Part shown: positions 8,777-15,677 of the stretch, piece after piece
How positions within the stretch are numbered: position 1 is the first letter of the stretch
How the letters are laid out: the number at the start of each line of letters is the position of its first letter
Assembly (NCBI GenBank): GCA_046297495.1
Contig: JBKBIP010000049.1
Location: forward strand, 1-30,054
Origin: JBKBIP01 sp046297495
GTDB taxonomy: Bacteria; Planctomycetota; Planctomycetia; Gemmatales; Gemmataceae
Length of the DNA: 30,054 nucleotides
Direction of reading: 5' to 3'
Position numbers and translations under genes: made by a program
The notes under the pieces: model-generated
What the model saw: only the letters and a program-made list of their open reading frames with translations
The model's database searches: none
Told to the model about the DNA's origin: nothing

Positions 8777-8977
8777 TTACTTGAGCCGCCCCAGCACCTG
8801 CGTTACCCTGGCCCGGCTGACGCCAAGGTGGCGGGCGAGTGCGGCCCGGTTCTCGAACTTGCCGCTGTCGAGCAGTGCCTGGTAATGTCGGGCGAGTTTC
8901 AGCGGATCGCGGGTTTGTTTGGGTTCAGGCTTCGATTCGGCTTTCTCGGGGAAATCCGCGCCCCAGGGCAAAAGCAC
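8777..8977 (-). CDS. Small HTH protein next to the recombinase module
   Basis: This is a 66-aa product from a GTG start. Its C-terminal half is a convincing helix-turn-helix, AALARHLGVSRARVTQVL, of the ParB/Trp-repressor-like kind. Similar small HTH proteins occur beside serine recombinases in planctomycetes, as far as I recall, and it may regulate that module. The same frame stays open upstream to a stop near 9147, about 57 more codons, reading a plausible protein-like sequence without an ATG or GTG. The gene may therefore have lost its start, or may use an unusual one. Homology and codon comparison would decide. Confidence 0.55.
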   Translation of the reverse strand: MLLPWGADFPEKAESKPEPKQTRDPLKLARHYQALLDSGKFENRAALARHLGVSRARVTQVLGRLK

Positions 8978-9083
8978 TATGACAGGCGAACGCCGTAACC
9001 TCTTGACAGATAACGTCCCTCGCTCGATAAAATGTGAATCGAGTTGAGACAGGTTCGGGGAGCTTTTTGAACTTTCTACGAGC

Positions 9084-9136
9084 CAACCCGCACACGGGTT
9101 GACACCAAACGCCGAGAGCTGCGGCCCTCGGCGTTT
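9084..9136. other. Two adjacent perfect hairpins in a 500-bp non-genic stretch
   Basis: The interval 8978-9479 has no convincing gene. Within it, CAACCCG/CGGGTTG (9084-9101) forms a 7-bp stem with a CACA loop. Five bases later, AAACGCCGAG/CTCGGCGTTT (9107-9136) forms a 10-bp stem with a 10-nt loop. The second is followed by TCGCGTTTCT, so it could be a plus-strand terminator. A recombinase attachment or regulatory structure is another possibility. Nothing else is recognised in the rest of the stretch. Confidence 0.55.
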
Positions 9137-9479
9137 CGCGTTTCTGGCCTATTTTGTGGGGTTTTCGTCATCCTGCCGCTACCGCTCGCGCTCTCTGGTT
9201 CGGGCGAGATCAGCCGGGGTCCGAGTGCGACCCGCCGGGTTACGCTCGGGCCGCCGAAATCTCGCGGAAAAACTCTCAGACTCTCTGGTTGACAACCCCC
9301 CGCGAGTTACCATCTCTGTCTCACTCGCAGTTACGGAATGGCTTCGTTCCGTATCCCACTCGATTCTGCACCCCTGTGCGTCACCTCGAACTCGCACCGG
9401 GTAGATAACGGGTAGAGGCTTCCCATTTCAGCTCGCCAACCGATAGCGGTCGCCGTGAGCGCGTCCCTCGGAGGTCCCC

Positions 9480-9692
9480 GTGCCACAGTACGACGATTCC
9501 CTGCCTCTCTCCCCTGAAGAACGCCTTCGTGCAGTCGCCCGCCTCCTCGCCGCGGGCGTCCTGCGCCTGCTCGACCGGCCCGCCCAGTCGGCCGCGCTCG
9601 CCGGGCAGCCCGCCCCGGAAAACCTCGACGAAGTGACGCGAGATTGCCTTGAGCTTCCCGGCGAAACCGTGCTCAGTGTCCAGGACGGTTGA
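9480..9692 (+). CDS. 70-aa hypothetical protein of the recombinase module
   Basis: This is a short GTG-started ORF with GGAGG upstream and a helical core LSPEERLRAVARLLAAGVLRLLDR. I do not recognise a named domain. It directly precedes the DUF2924 and recombinase genes with only 33 bp between, so it is probably the first gene of that operon. The rest of the protein is polar, with proline and alanine residues. It could be a small accessory factor for recombination; function is unknown. Confidence 0.6.
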   Translation: MPQYDDSLPLSPEERLRAVARLLAAGVLRLLDRPAQSAALAGQPAPENLDEVTRDCLELPGETVLSVQDG

Positions 9693-9725
9693 CGCCCGCC
9701 GAGAGACCCGAGACGGAGGACACCC

Positions 9726-10214
9726 ATGATCCAAACCCTGGCCCGAGAGGTCGCCGCGCTGCAGCGGCTGACCGTCAAGCAACTGCGACAGAAGTACGCC
9801 GAGGTCTTCGGCGAGGAGACCAACGGCCACAACAAGACCTGGCTCGTCAAGCGGATCGCCTGGCGAATGCAGGCGTTGGCCGAGGGCGACCTGAGCGACC
9901 GCGCCCGCCGCCGGGCGGCCGAGTTGGCCCGTGACGCCGACCTGCGGTTGAATCCGCCGAGCATCAAGGCTGGCCAGGCCCTGGAGCAGCAGGTCCAGAC
10001 CCGCGTGCTGGAGCTGCACCAGGACGACCGCCTGCCGCCGCCGGGCACGGTCATCACTCGCAAGTACAAGGGCCAGTTGGTGCAGGTCCGGGTCCGGCCC
10101 GACGGCTTCGAGTTCGAGGGCGAACGCTACCGCTCTCTGTCGGCAGTCGCCCGCAAGGTCACCGGCACGCACTGCAACGGCTTCCGTTTCTTCAATTTGG
10201 AGGGCGGGAAATGA
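9726..10214 (+). CDS. DUF2924 family protein
   Basis: A 162-aa protein with the DUF2924 pattern: an N-terminal helical region (LQRLTVKQLRQKYAEVFGEE) followed by NKTWLVKRIAWRMQ, then a C-terminal basic region with RKYKGQLVQVRVRPDGFEFEGERYRSLSAVARKVTGTHCNGFRFFNL, which is the family's conserved end. The biochemical role of DUF2924 is not established. It is characteristically paired with large serine recombinases. Here it overlaps the recombinase start by ATGA, and GGAGG lies upstream of its ATG, so coupled translation is likely and it may assist recombination or DNA recognition. Confidence 0.85.
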   Translation: MIQTLAREVAALQRLTVKQLRQKYAEVFGEETNGHNKTWLVKRIAWRMQALAEGDLSDRARRRAAELARDADLRLNPPSIKAGQALEQQVQTRVLELHQDDRLPPPGTVITRKYKGQLVQVRVRPDGFEFEGERYRSLSAVARKVTGTHCNGFRFFNLEGGK

Positions 10215-11500
10215 CCAAGACCAAAACCGCCGCCCGGCCCGGCGTTCGCGCTGTCCGCTGCGCCGTCTACACCCGCAAATCCACCGAGGAGGGGTTGGAG
10301 CAGGAGTTCAACTCCCTCGACGCCCAGCGCGAATCCGGCGAAGCCAGCATCCGCAGCCAGGTCGGCGAAGGCTGGACGCCGCTCGCGCTCCGCTACGACG
10401 ACGGCGGCTTCACCGGCGGGAACATGGACCGGCCAGCACTGCGACGCTTGATGGCCGACATCGAGGCTGGGAAGATCGATGCGGTCGTCGTGTACAAAGT
10501 CGACCGCCTGAGTCGCAGCCTGCTGGACTTCGCCCGGATCATGGAGATCTTCGACAGTTCCAAGGTGTCCTTCGTGTCGGTCACGCAGCAGTTTCACACC
10601 GGCAGTTCGATGAGCCGACTGGTGCTGAACGTGCTGCTCTCCTTCGCCCAGTTCGAGCGCGAGATCATCTCGGAGCGCACCCGCGACAAGATCGCCGCCG
10701 CCCGCCGCAAGGGGAAGTGGGCTGGGGGGCACCCGATCCTCGGCTACGATGTGGACCCTCAGGGGTTCAAGCTGGTGGTCAACGCGGAGGAGGCCGAGCG
10801 GGTGCGGGCCATCTTCCAAATGTACCTCAAGTCCGACGGGCTGCTGAAGGTGGTCGCGGAACTTGAACGCCGCAGCTGGCCGAACAAGCGGTGGACGACC
10901 CGTAAGGGGAAGGAACGCGGCGGCCGGCCGTTCGACAAGAACAGCCTCTGGCACCTGCTGACGAACGTCGCCTACACCGGGAAGGTTCGCTACAAGGACG
11001 AGGTCCACGACGGCGAACACCAGGCCGTCATCGATCCGGATGTGTGGCAGCGGGTCCAGGTCAAACTGCAACGGAACGGGCGGACCGGTGGCACGATGGT
11101 GCGGAACCAGTTCGGGGCGGTCCTCAAGGGTCTGATGAGTTGTGTGCCGTGCGGTGCGTCCATGACGCCGACGCACTCGACCCGGGGCGGCACCGTCCGC
11201 TACCGCTACTACGTTTGCTCCAGCGCCCAAAAGCGGGGCTGGGACACCTGCCCCACCAAGTCGATCCCCGCCGTCGAGGTCGAACGGTACGTCGTCACCC
11301 AGATCGCCGCCATCGGCCGCGACCCGGGTGTGATCGCCGACACGCTCCGCGAGGCCGGGCGACTGGCCCGCCGGCGGACGCCGCGACAACCCAGAGCGGC
11401 GATCTGTGGCTACTTGGCGAGCATCGCCTCCTCTGTGGTGACAGCAGCAATCCCGCCGACGTGGACCGGCTGCTTGGCGGGGCGAGCATCCACCTGGTAA
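10211..11500 (+). CDS. Large serine recombinase with a replaced C-terminus
   Basis: This is a site-specific recombinase of the resolvase/invertase superfamily. The catalytic domain shows YTRKS with S24 as the predicted nucleophile and VDRLSRS. The recombinase domain is about residues 180-290, and a zinc-ribbon follows with CVPC (about 313-316) and later cysteines in VCSS and TCPT. Homologues normally continue with a coiled coil to about 500 aa or more. From about residue 393 this protein instead reads the methyltransferase fragment in the wrong frame (RQPRAAICGYLAS...), ending at residue 429. The catalytic half is intact, but the DNA-binding end is damaged, so activity is uncertain. Confidence 0.82.
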   Translation: MTKTKTAARPGVRAVRCAVYTRKSTEEGLEQEFNSLDAQRESGEASIRSQVGEGWTPLALRYDDGGFTGGNMDRPALRRLMADIEAGKIDAVVVYKVDRLSRSLLDFARIMEIFDSSKVSFVSVTQQFHTGSSMSRLVLNVLLSFAQFEREIISERTRDKIAAARRKGKWAGGHPILGYDVDPQGFKLVVNAEEAERVRAIFQMYLKSDGLLKVVAELERRSWPNKRWTTRKGKERGGRPFDKNSLWHLLTNVAYTGKVRYKDEVHDGEHQAVIDPDVWQRVQVKLQRNGRTGGTMVRNQFGAVLKGLMSCVPCGASMTPTHSTRGGTVRYRYYVCSSAQKRGWDTCPTKSIPAVEVERYVVTQIAAIGRDPGVIADTLREAGRLARRRTPRQPRAAICGYLASIASSVVTAAIPPTWTGCLAGRASTW

Positions 11501-11985
11501 ACACCGACCCGCCGTACAACGTGAAGGTCGAGCCGCGTTCCAACAACGCCATCGCGGCCGGGCTGTCGAGCTTCCCCGCGACCAAGCAGGGGGCCATCGA
11601 CGCGGCCGACGCCGGCGGCATGCACCACCAGGGGTTCGACCTCGCCCGCGACAAGACCAAGTCCAAGCCGACCACCAAGAAGATGCGCCCCAAAGATCGG
11701 CCGCTGGCCAACGACTTCGTCTCCGACGAGGCGTTCGACGCGCTCCTCGACGCCTGGTTCGGCAACATGGCCCGTGTGCTGGAACCGGGCCGGGGCTTCT
11801 ACATCTGGGGCGGCTATGCCAACCTCGGCAACTACCCGCCGTTCCTCAAGAAGTACGGACTGTACTTCTCGCAGGGCATCGTCTGGGACAAACAGCATCC
11901 GGTCCTCACGCGCAAGGATTCACGGGGTAGCCGTGTGGAGCGGGTGGGGTTTGCATGGGAGAGGGGAACGGTGTGCGTGCTGTAA
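11389..11985 (+). pseudogene. DNA methyltransferase fragment lacking both ends
   Basis: In the frame beginning near 11389, the translation shows SGDLWLLGEHRLLCGDSS, then NTDPPYN with the DPPY amino-methyltransferase motif IV, and later RVLEPGRGFYIWGGYANLGNYPPFLKKYGL and IVWDKQHPVLTRKD. This matches the core of N6-adenine/N4-cytosine DNA methyltransferases, of the kind often fused to a ParB-like N-terminus. Family resemblance stops after 11919 (TRKD); the remaining 22 codons are unrelated. The N-terminus is missing because the sequence joins the recombinase tail. It is a decayed or chimeric piece with no plausible activity. Confidence 0.8.
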
Positions 11986-12003
11986 CTGGTGATTAGATCG
12001 ACC

Positions 12004-12064
12004 GGCACTGGTCTGTCTATTACCGCGCCAGTCACGTTATTTCGGGGCACCGGTCTGTCTATTA
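12004..12064. repeat. Two 19-bp direct repeats, one mismatch
   Basis: GGCACTGGTCTGTCTATTA (12004-12022) and GGCACCGGTCTGTCTATTA (12046-12064) differ at one base and start 42 bp apart. They lie in a 241-bp non-coding stretch (11986-12226) between two gene remnants. They could be transposase binding sites at a mobile-element end; this is inference. Confidence 0.75.
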
Positions 12065-12226
12065 AGGCCAATCCTCCAAATCACTTGCCATAAGACTCGG
12101 CCTACAACTCGCAGTCAAGAGGGCCGGGGGAGCGAGCCATTTTTTCTTGACAGGGAACTGCCCAGAGTGTGTGCTAAAGTATACTTATGCCCAATTCCAC
12201 GTTGCTGCCCCTCGAAGGAGGAAGCC

Positions 12227-12310
12227 ATGAGCACTACTCTTCTGCCTCAACCAACACCTCAGGTCGCCGCGACATAGCCGCCCCGCCTGCTCGATCAAGT
12301 CGCGCAGACT
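12227..12310 (+). pseudogene. N-terminal remnant of an integron-type tyrosine integrase
   Basis: AGGAGGA immediately upstream of ATG 12227 is an excellent ribosome site. The frame reads MSTTLLPQPTPQVAAT, then a TAG stop (12275), then PPRLLDQVAQTARQSG. That resembles the start of IntI-like integrases, which begin with a PPRLLDQVR-type helix. After about 12310 the similarity ends and no catalytic domain follows. The piece is therefore a head fragment with a nonsense mutation. Only about 28 residues support the call, so it is tentative. Confidence 0.45.
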
Positions 12311-12524
12311 GCTCGCCAAAGTGGGGCATCCCGGACATCACCCCGGCCCTCCCGCTGTTCGCCCAGTTGCGGCGATTCACTCTCGCGGTGATCGCCGCTG
12401 CTGAGACCGCCGCCGACTTCGCCGGCATCCTCTACACCGATGCCCCGGCCGGCGGTGAGGCCGATGCCGCGGAGCCGTTCGAGCCGATCGAACTGGAGCA
12501 GCGGGCCCTGGTCACCATGCCCGG

Positions 12525-12617
12525 GCGGCGTACCGCGTCAGGGGCGCGCCGTCGGGCCGGAGCCGCCTCTTGGGCTTCCGCCTGGCCCGAGTTCCCGTCG
12601 GCTCAGGGAACAAGTAA
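12525..12617 (+). pseudogene. C-terminal scrap of a formylglycine-generating-enzyme-like (SUMF1) protein
   Basis: This frame reads AAYRVRGAPSGRSRLLGFRLARVP and ends at a TAA after a few residues. The LGFRLAR ending is typical of the last strand of FGE/SUMF1-type domains. Only about 31 codons remain, with nothing of the catalytic core. The upstream 12311-12524 interval reads an alanine-rich frame that I cannot assign. Confidence 0.45.
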
Positions 12618-12627
12618 CAGCAAGCAA

Positions 12628-13033
12628 GGCCGCGTCGTGGCCTGCGAACCGAACCCAATCCTCACCGAGACGTACCTGCCGCAGAACCTGGCCCTGAACG
12701 GCTTCTACCACGGCGTCGAAAAAGGCCCCGGCCATCACGCTCGTCCGGCTCTGCGCCGACTGGCCGCGCCTCGACCTGGTGAAGATCGACGCCGAGGGCG
12801 CGGAGGCGCTCGTCTAAGAAGGCATGCAAGAAACCATCCGCCGTTTCCCGCACACCGCCGTCGTGATGGAACTGCACCTCCGGCGCGACCCGCCGCAAAC
12901 CGTCGGCTTCCTGCACGAGATCGAACGCGCCGGCTACCCGATCCGCTCGATCAACTACGAGGGCGAGGTTGCGCCGGTTGATGCCGACACGATCCTGGCC
13001 CAACCGCAGGAGCACTGGACGCTGTGGCTATAG
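12628..13033 (+). pseudogene. FkbM-type methyltransferase remnant with frameshift and stop
   Basis: The first frame reads VVACEPNPILTETYLPQNLALNGFYHG, the SAM-binding strand and NxxLNG helix of FkbM-family methyltransferases. The continuation is in another frame: RLDLVKIDAEGAEALV, a TAA at the position where homologues have tryptophan, then EGMQETIRRFPHTAVVMELH through to a natural-looking end WTLWL and a stop at 13031-13033. The frameshift falls near 12720-12730. The extreme N-terminus is missing. The last 69 codons could still be translated from ATG 12824, but not as a functional enzyme. Confidence 0.75.
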
Positions 13034-13735
13034 TGCGTCGGTAGTCAGCGATAGATCGCCATGCCGTGCGAAGCACATTGTAGCCAGGCGGCTGCCTTCG
13101 TGCGAATCGTCCCGGACGGTGCTGACGCGGACCGCGTGGAAGTCGTGATCGACTAGCACCACCGGGACACCGCGCCCCATCGTGCTGCGGATCAGTTTTT
13201 CATCATCGCAAGAGGCAAAGATCATTCCCTGGAGTGCCGCCATTCCGGCCAGGCTCCGAACGACCTCGCGACCGCCCGAAGGAGGAAGGTGCTGCACGAG
13301 AAGCGTCATCCCGTGGCCGCCCGCCTCGTCGATAGCCCTTTGGAGGATGGCCCCATCGATGGCCCTACAGACGGCTTCCTCGTCCACCCGCCTCGCATCG
13401 TAACGCGCTTGGAGGTAGTCTAGACACGGCGGAACGTGGGGCAGCGACAGCACCTGCGTCTGGGCGGCGATGAACGTCCCTTTGCGGCGATACTTGACGA
13501 GCAAGCCCTCCCGCTTCAGCACTTCGGTTGCCCGGCGGACGGTCTCCCGGCTGACCCCCAGTTGCTCGGCCAGTTCCATCTCCGTCGGCAGCCGATCATC
13601 GGCGAACCGCCGCTCCGCGATGGCCTGGCGCAGGATCGACTCCACCTGTTCGAGTAGGTTCGGTGAGCGGTGCAGCCGCGCGAGTTCCTGGGCGGCTTCG
13701 GTCCGTAGTGTCGAGGCGGGCTTCTTGTGGCGCAT
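13028..13735 (-). CDS. GntR/LacI-type hybrid regulator, C-terminally truncated
   Basis: The N-terminus is a GntR winged helix (about residues 26-95: RLPTEMELAEQLGVSRETVRRATEVLKREGLLVKYRRKGTF). It is followed by the first part of a LacI/periplasmic-binding sensor domain (GMIFASCDDEKLI, GVPVVLVDHDF, VRDDSHEGSRLAT). Such regulators, like AraR, are usually about 360-380 aa and respond to sugars. This one is 235 aa, and the last 15 or so residues are unrelated, so about one third of the sensor domain is lost at its meeting point with the convergent FkbM remnant. DNA binding may survive, while ligand response is probably gone. No sugar-utilisation genes are adjacent. Confidence 0.78.
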   Translation of the reverse strand: MRHKKPASTLRTEAAQELARLHRSPNLLEQVESILRQAIAERRFADDRLPTEMELAEQLGVSRETVRRATEVLKREGLLVKYRRKGTFIAAQTQVLSLPHVPPCLDYLQARYDARRVDEEAVCRAIDGAILQRAIDEAGGHGMTLLVQHLPPSGGREVVRSLAGMAALQGMIFASCDDEKLIRSTMGRGVPVVLVDHDFHAVRVSTVRDDSHEGSRLATMCFARHGDLSLTTDAL

Positions 13736-13934
13736 TATTTACACAATTACAACAAATATGTCAAATGGTCAAGTATCTTGCCCGTCATCGAAGCCGCCTT
13801 TACCATGACATCGTGCTGGTTCACTGTCTCGATGCGGGCTTGAACCGGCAGGCAGGTTTGGTCGCACCTCCGCGACTACTTGGCAGAGCGGCGGACGAAC
13901 CGCCGAGGAGGTTTTGGCGTGCTGGGAATTTTAA

Positions 13935-13953
13935 CTCCCCGATGAACGGGGAG
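13935..13953 (+). promoter_or_regulatory. Hairpin with the start codon in its loop
   Basis: CTCCCCG (13935-13941) and CGGGGAG (13947-13953) are perfect inverted repeats around ATGAA, the start of the ACT-domain gene. In RNA this 7-bp GC-rich stem would place the initiation codon in a 5-nt loop. No Shine-Dalgarno lies close upstream. Structural control of translation is possible, but chance in GC-rich DNA cannot be excluded. Confidence 0.45.
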
Positions 13954-14222
13954 ACACACCGAGTCTTTCGGGTAACCTTTGCCGGTTCGCCCGGAGCATT
14001 AACCAGCCTGGTTCAGGTCTTTTCGGGCCTGAACCTCCGCGTTGAGCAGTTGGAGTATGCGACCGATCCGTCGCAGTCGGATCGGGCCAGCGTCGTCGTG
14101 CGTTACTTGGCCGATGCAGAGCCGCTGACCTGGTCGAGTGGAAACTCGTGCGTTTGATCGAGGTGATCGCACTGGAACGCGAGGCAGAAACGAACACCTC
14201 GAAAACGGAAGGGCAACCATGA
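13942..14222 (+). pseudogene. ACT-domain regulatory protein, frameshifted
   Basis: From ATG 13942 the frame reads VFRVTFAGSPGALTSLVQVFSGLNLRVEQLEY and later ASVVVRYLADAE. This is an ACT fold like that of the acetolactate synthase small subunit (IlvH), with the GxPGxL turn. Near 14115-14125 the frame breaks and would end at a TGA at 14155. In another frame the expected end continues as ADLVEWKLVRLIEVIALERE and stops at 14222. One added or two removed bases would restore a protein of about 93 aa. Its end overlaps a following ATG by ATGA. The ligand would be an amino acid by analogy, but no biosynthetic gene is adjacent. Confidence 0.65.
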
Positions 14223-14290
14223 AGCGAATGCCAAATGTGGGCCAGGACCCGGCTTGTCTGAACCATTCACCTCTCCTCCGCGAGGACTAA
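14219..14290 (+). CDS. Possible 24-aa ORF coupled to the ACT gene
   Basis: This ATG overlaps the restored ACT stop as ATGA and runs 24 codons (MKRMPNVGQDPACLNHSPLLRED). There is no recognisable domain. It may be only leader sequence for the next ORF at 14296. It is reported because of the tight overlap. Confidence 0.2.
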   Translation: MKRMPNVGQDPACLNHSPLLRED

Positions 14291-14295
14291 CTGTG

Positions 14296-14439
14296 ATGAA
14301 TATCGATCGTCGCAACTTCGTCCTGACCGTCGCCTTGGGCGGCACAGGCTGTTGGGTATTGGGAGGCAGCGGTCTCATTGGCTTTCAGGACAACGCCAAG
14401 CCCCTCTGGTTGCGAAACATTCGCATTCGAGAACGCTAG
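14296..14439 (+). pseudogene. Chimera of a Tat-type signal and the last residues of a DUF1080 domain
   Basis: The 47-aa product begins MNIDRRNFVLTVALGGTGCWVLGG, a twin-arginine-like signal with a hydrophobic core. It then passes directly to GLIGFQDNAKPLWLRNIRIRER, which matches the terminal strand of DUF1080 (3-keto-disaccharide hydrolase/LamG-like) domains. The whole middle of a protein, or of two proteins, is missing. GAGGA lies about 10 bases before the ATG. An internal deletion is the simplest reading, with a misassembly as the alternative. Confidence 0.6.
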
Positions 14440-14503
14440 CGGGCATTCCCACCATCATCCCTGGCCCGGCTGCGAAGCGCGACAAGAAATGAGGAGATAC
14501 TCG

Positions 14504-15661
14504 ATGGCCGATAACCGAACGTCCACTGGTGGCTTGATCCACTACTTCCTGAGGCGATGGAGCCGGGTAGTCTTCTTGGTCGTGCTGCTAATCGCCTCCG
14601 CGCCCATCATGGCCAATGAAGGGCAAGAACCTAAACCTGCGAAGTTCGCGGTCCCCGTCTGGCATCCGGACGCCCGCTGGGAGGTGGAGGAGCATTTTGC
14701 CGGTTCGTCCGCGCCAGGTTTTCTCGATGGCCCGCGCCGTCAGAGTCAACCGGTCGCGGGCAAAGTCGATCTACTCTACGGCGTCACCCAAGGGGGCCGG
14801 AACTTGTTGCTGTCTTACGATGCCGAGACCGAGATGGTCCACATCGTCGCCGGCAGCGCGCGCGGCTACCTCGATGGCCCATTCTCACGTGCCCGGTTTG
14901 GCAGGAACAGCTACACCGCGCGTCCACGATTCGTGGCTTCTCCAGATCGTCGCTATTTCTACTTGCTCGACGCGGAGAACCAACTCGCCTTGCGCCGCTG
15001 CGATCTGGAGAAACAGGAGGTGACCACGATCCGCCGCAGCGTCAAGAACTTTGGCGGCATGGCGGTTGATGGAACGGGCAAGCTGCTGCTCATTGAGGGC
15101 GCGAAGTTGCTCTGGCTGGACGAAGCGGGCAAGCAGGAGAAGAGCCTTCGCTTGAACGTGGAGGAACCGATCACCGGAATAGGTGGAGCGGGGGCCTCGC
15201 TCGCGCTTGATGAGAAACACGGTCGGCTGTACGCGACGGCTTTCGGCTCGAAGCAGTGGTACATCTGGTACTGGGACTTGAAAGACGGCTCGTTCCACGG
15301 CGTCCTTGCCATGCCGCCAAAAGATGGAGGAAGGAAAACCAACGAGGCCGGTCCGTTCGAGGGCACGCGGCTCTACAACGAAGGGTCGGTTTTTTTCGGC
15401 CCGGACGATCCCGACAAGCGGTTCCTTTACACCGCCCGCATCGATACGTTCGGATTGTTTCGACTGGATCTAGAGAAGCAACAGGTCGCCGCGATGACGG
15501 TCGAGAGCCAGAAGGGGAAGCCGGCGGTCGCGTACTTCATCGATGAGGGCAGCCCTTCGCGAGCGCCGATCTATGGAAGTGCTCGGTTCGCGGACGACGG
15601 CAGCATCCTTTCGTCGGTGCATACCCCATTCGTGGCTACCCGACTGAAGCGGATCAATTGA
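14504..15661 (+). CDS. Secreted beta-propeller-like protein of unknown function
   Basis: The ATG at 14504 is preferred over an upstream in-frame ATG (14378) because GAGGAG precedes it and a signal peptide follows (hydrophobic core VVFLVVLLIASAPIMA). The mature part has recurring strand units such as LLLSYDAETEMVHIVAG, PRFVASPDRRYFYLLDAENQLALRRCDLEKQEV, GMAVDGTGKLLLI, and ASLALDEKHGRLYATAF. These resemble NHL/YVTN-type propeller blades. No catalytic motif is evident. It precedes the sulfatase by 16 bp on the same strand, so the two may have been co-expressed. At 385 aa it looks complete, unlike its neighbours. Confidence 0.72.
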   Translation: MADNRTSTGGLIHYFLRRWSRVVFLVVLLIASAPIMANEGQEPKPAKFAVPVWHPDARWEVEEHFAGSSAPGFLDGPRRQSQPVAGKVDLLYGVTQGGRNLLLSYDAETEMVHIVAGSARGYLDGPFSRARFGRNSYTARPRFVASPDRRYFYLLDAENQLALRRCDLEKQEVTTIRRSVKNFGGMAVDGTGKLLLIEGAKLLWLDEAGKQEKSLRLNVEEPITGIGGAGASLALDEKHGRLYATAFGSKQWYIWYWDLKDGSFHGVLAMPPKDGGRKTNEAGPFEGTRLYNEGSVFFGPDDPDKRFLYTARIDTFGLFRLDLEKQQVAAMTVESQKGKPAVAYFIDEGSPSRAPIYGSARFADDGSILSSVHTPFVATRLKRIN

Positions 15662-15677
15662 CTCAGGAGGCTCCACG

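Noticed and set aside
12147..12185. TTGACA followed by TAAAGT and TATACT upstream of the integrase remnant
   Set aside because: Spacing is 22 or 27 bp, too long for a sigma-70 promoter, so it was not called.
13736..13764. Minus-strand TTGACA and TAAATA with a 17-bp spacer before the GntR regulator
   Set aside because: The -10 touches the ATG, so transcription would start inside the ORF; left uncalled.
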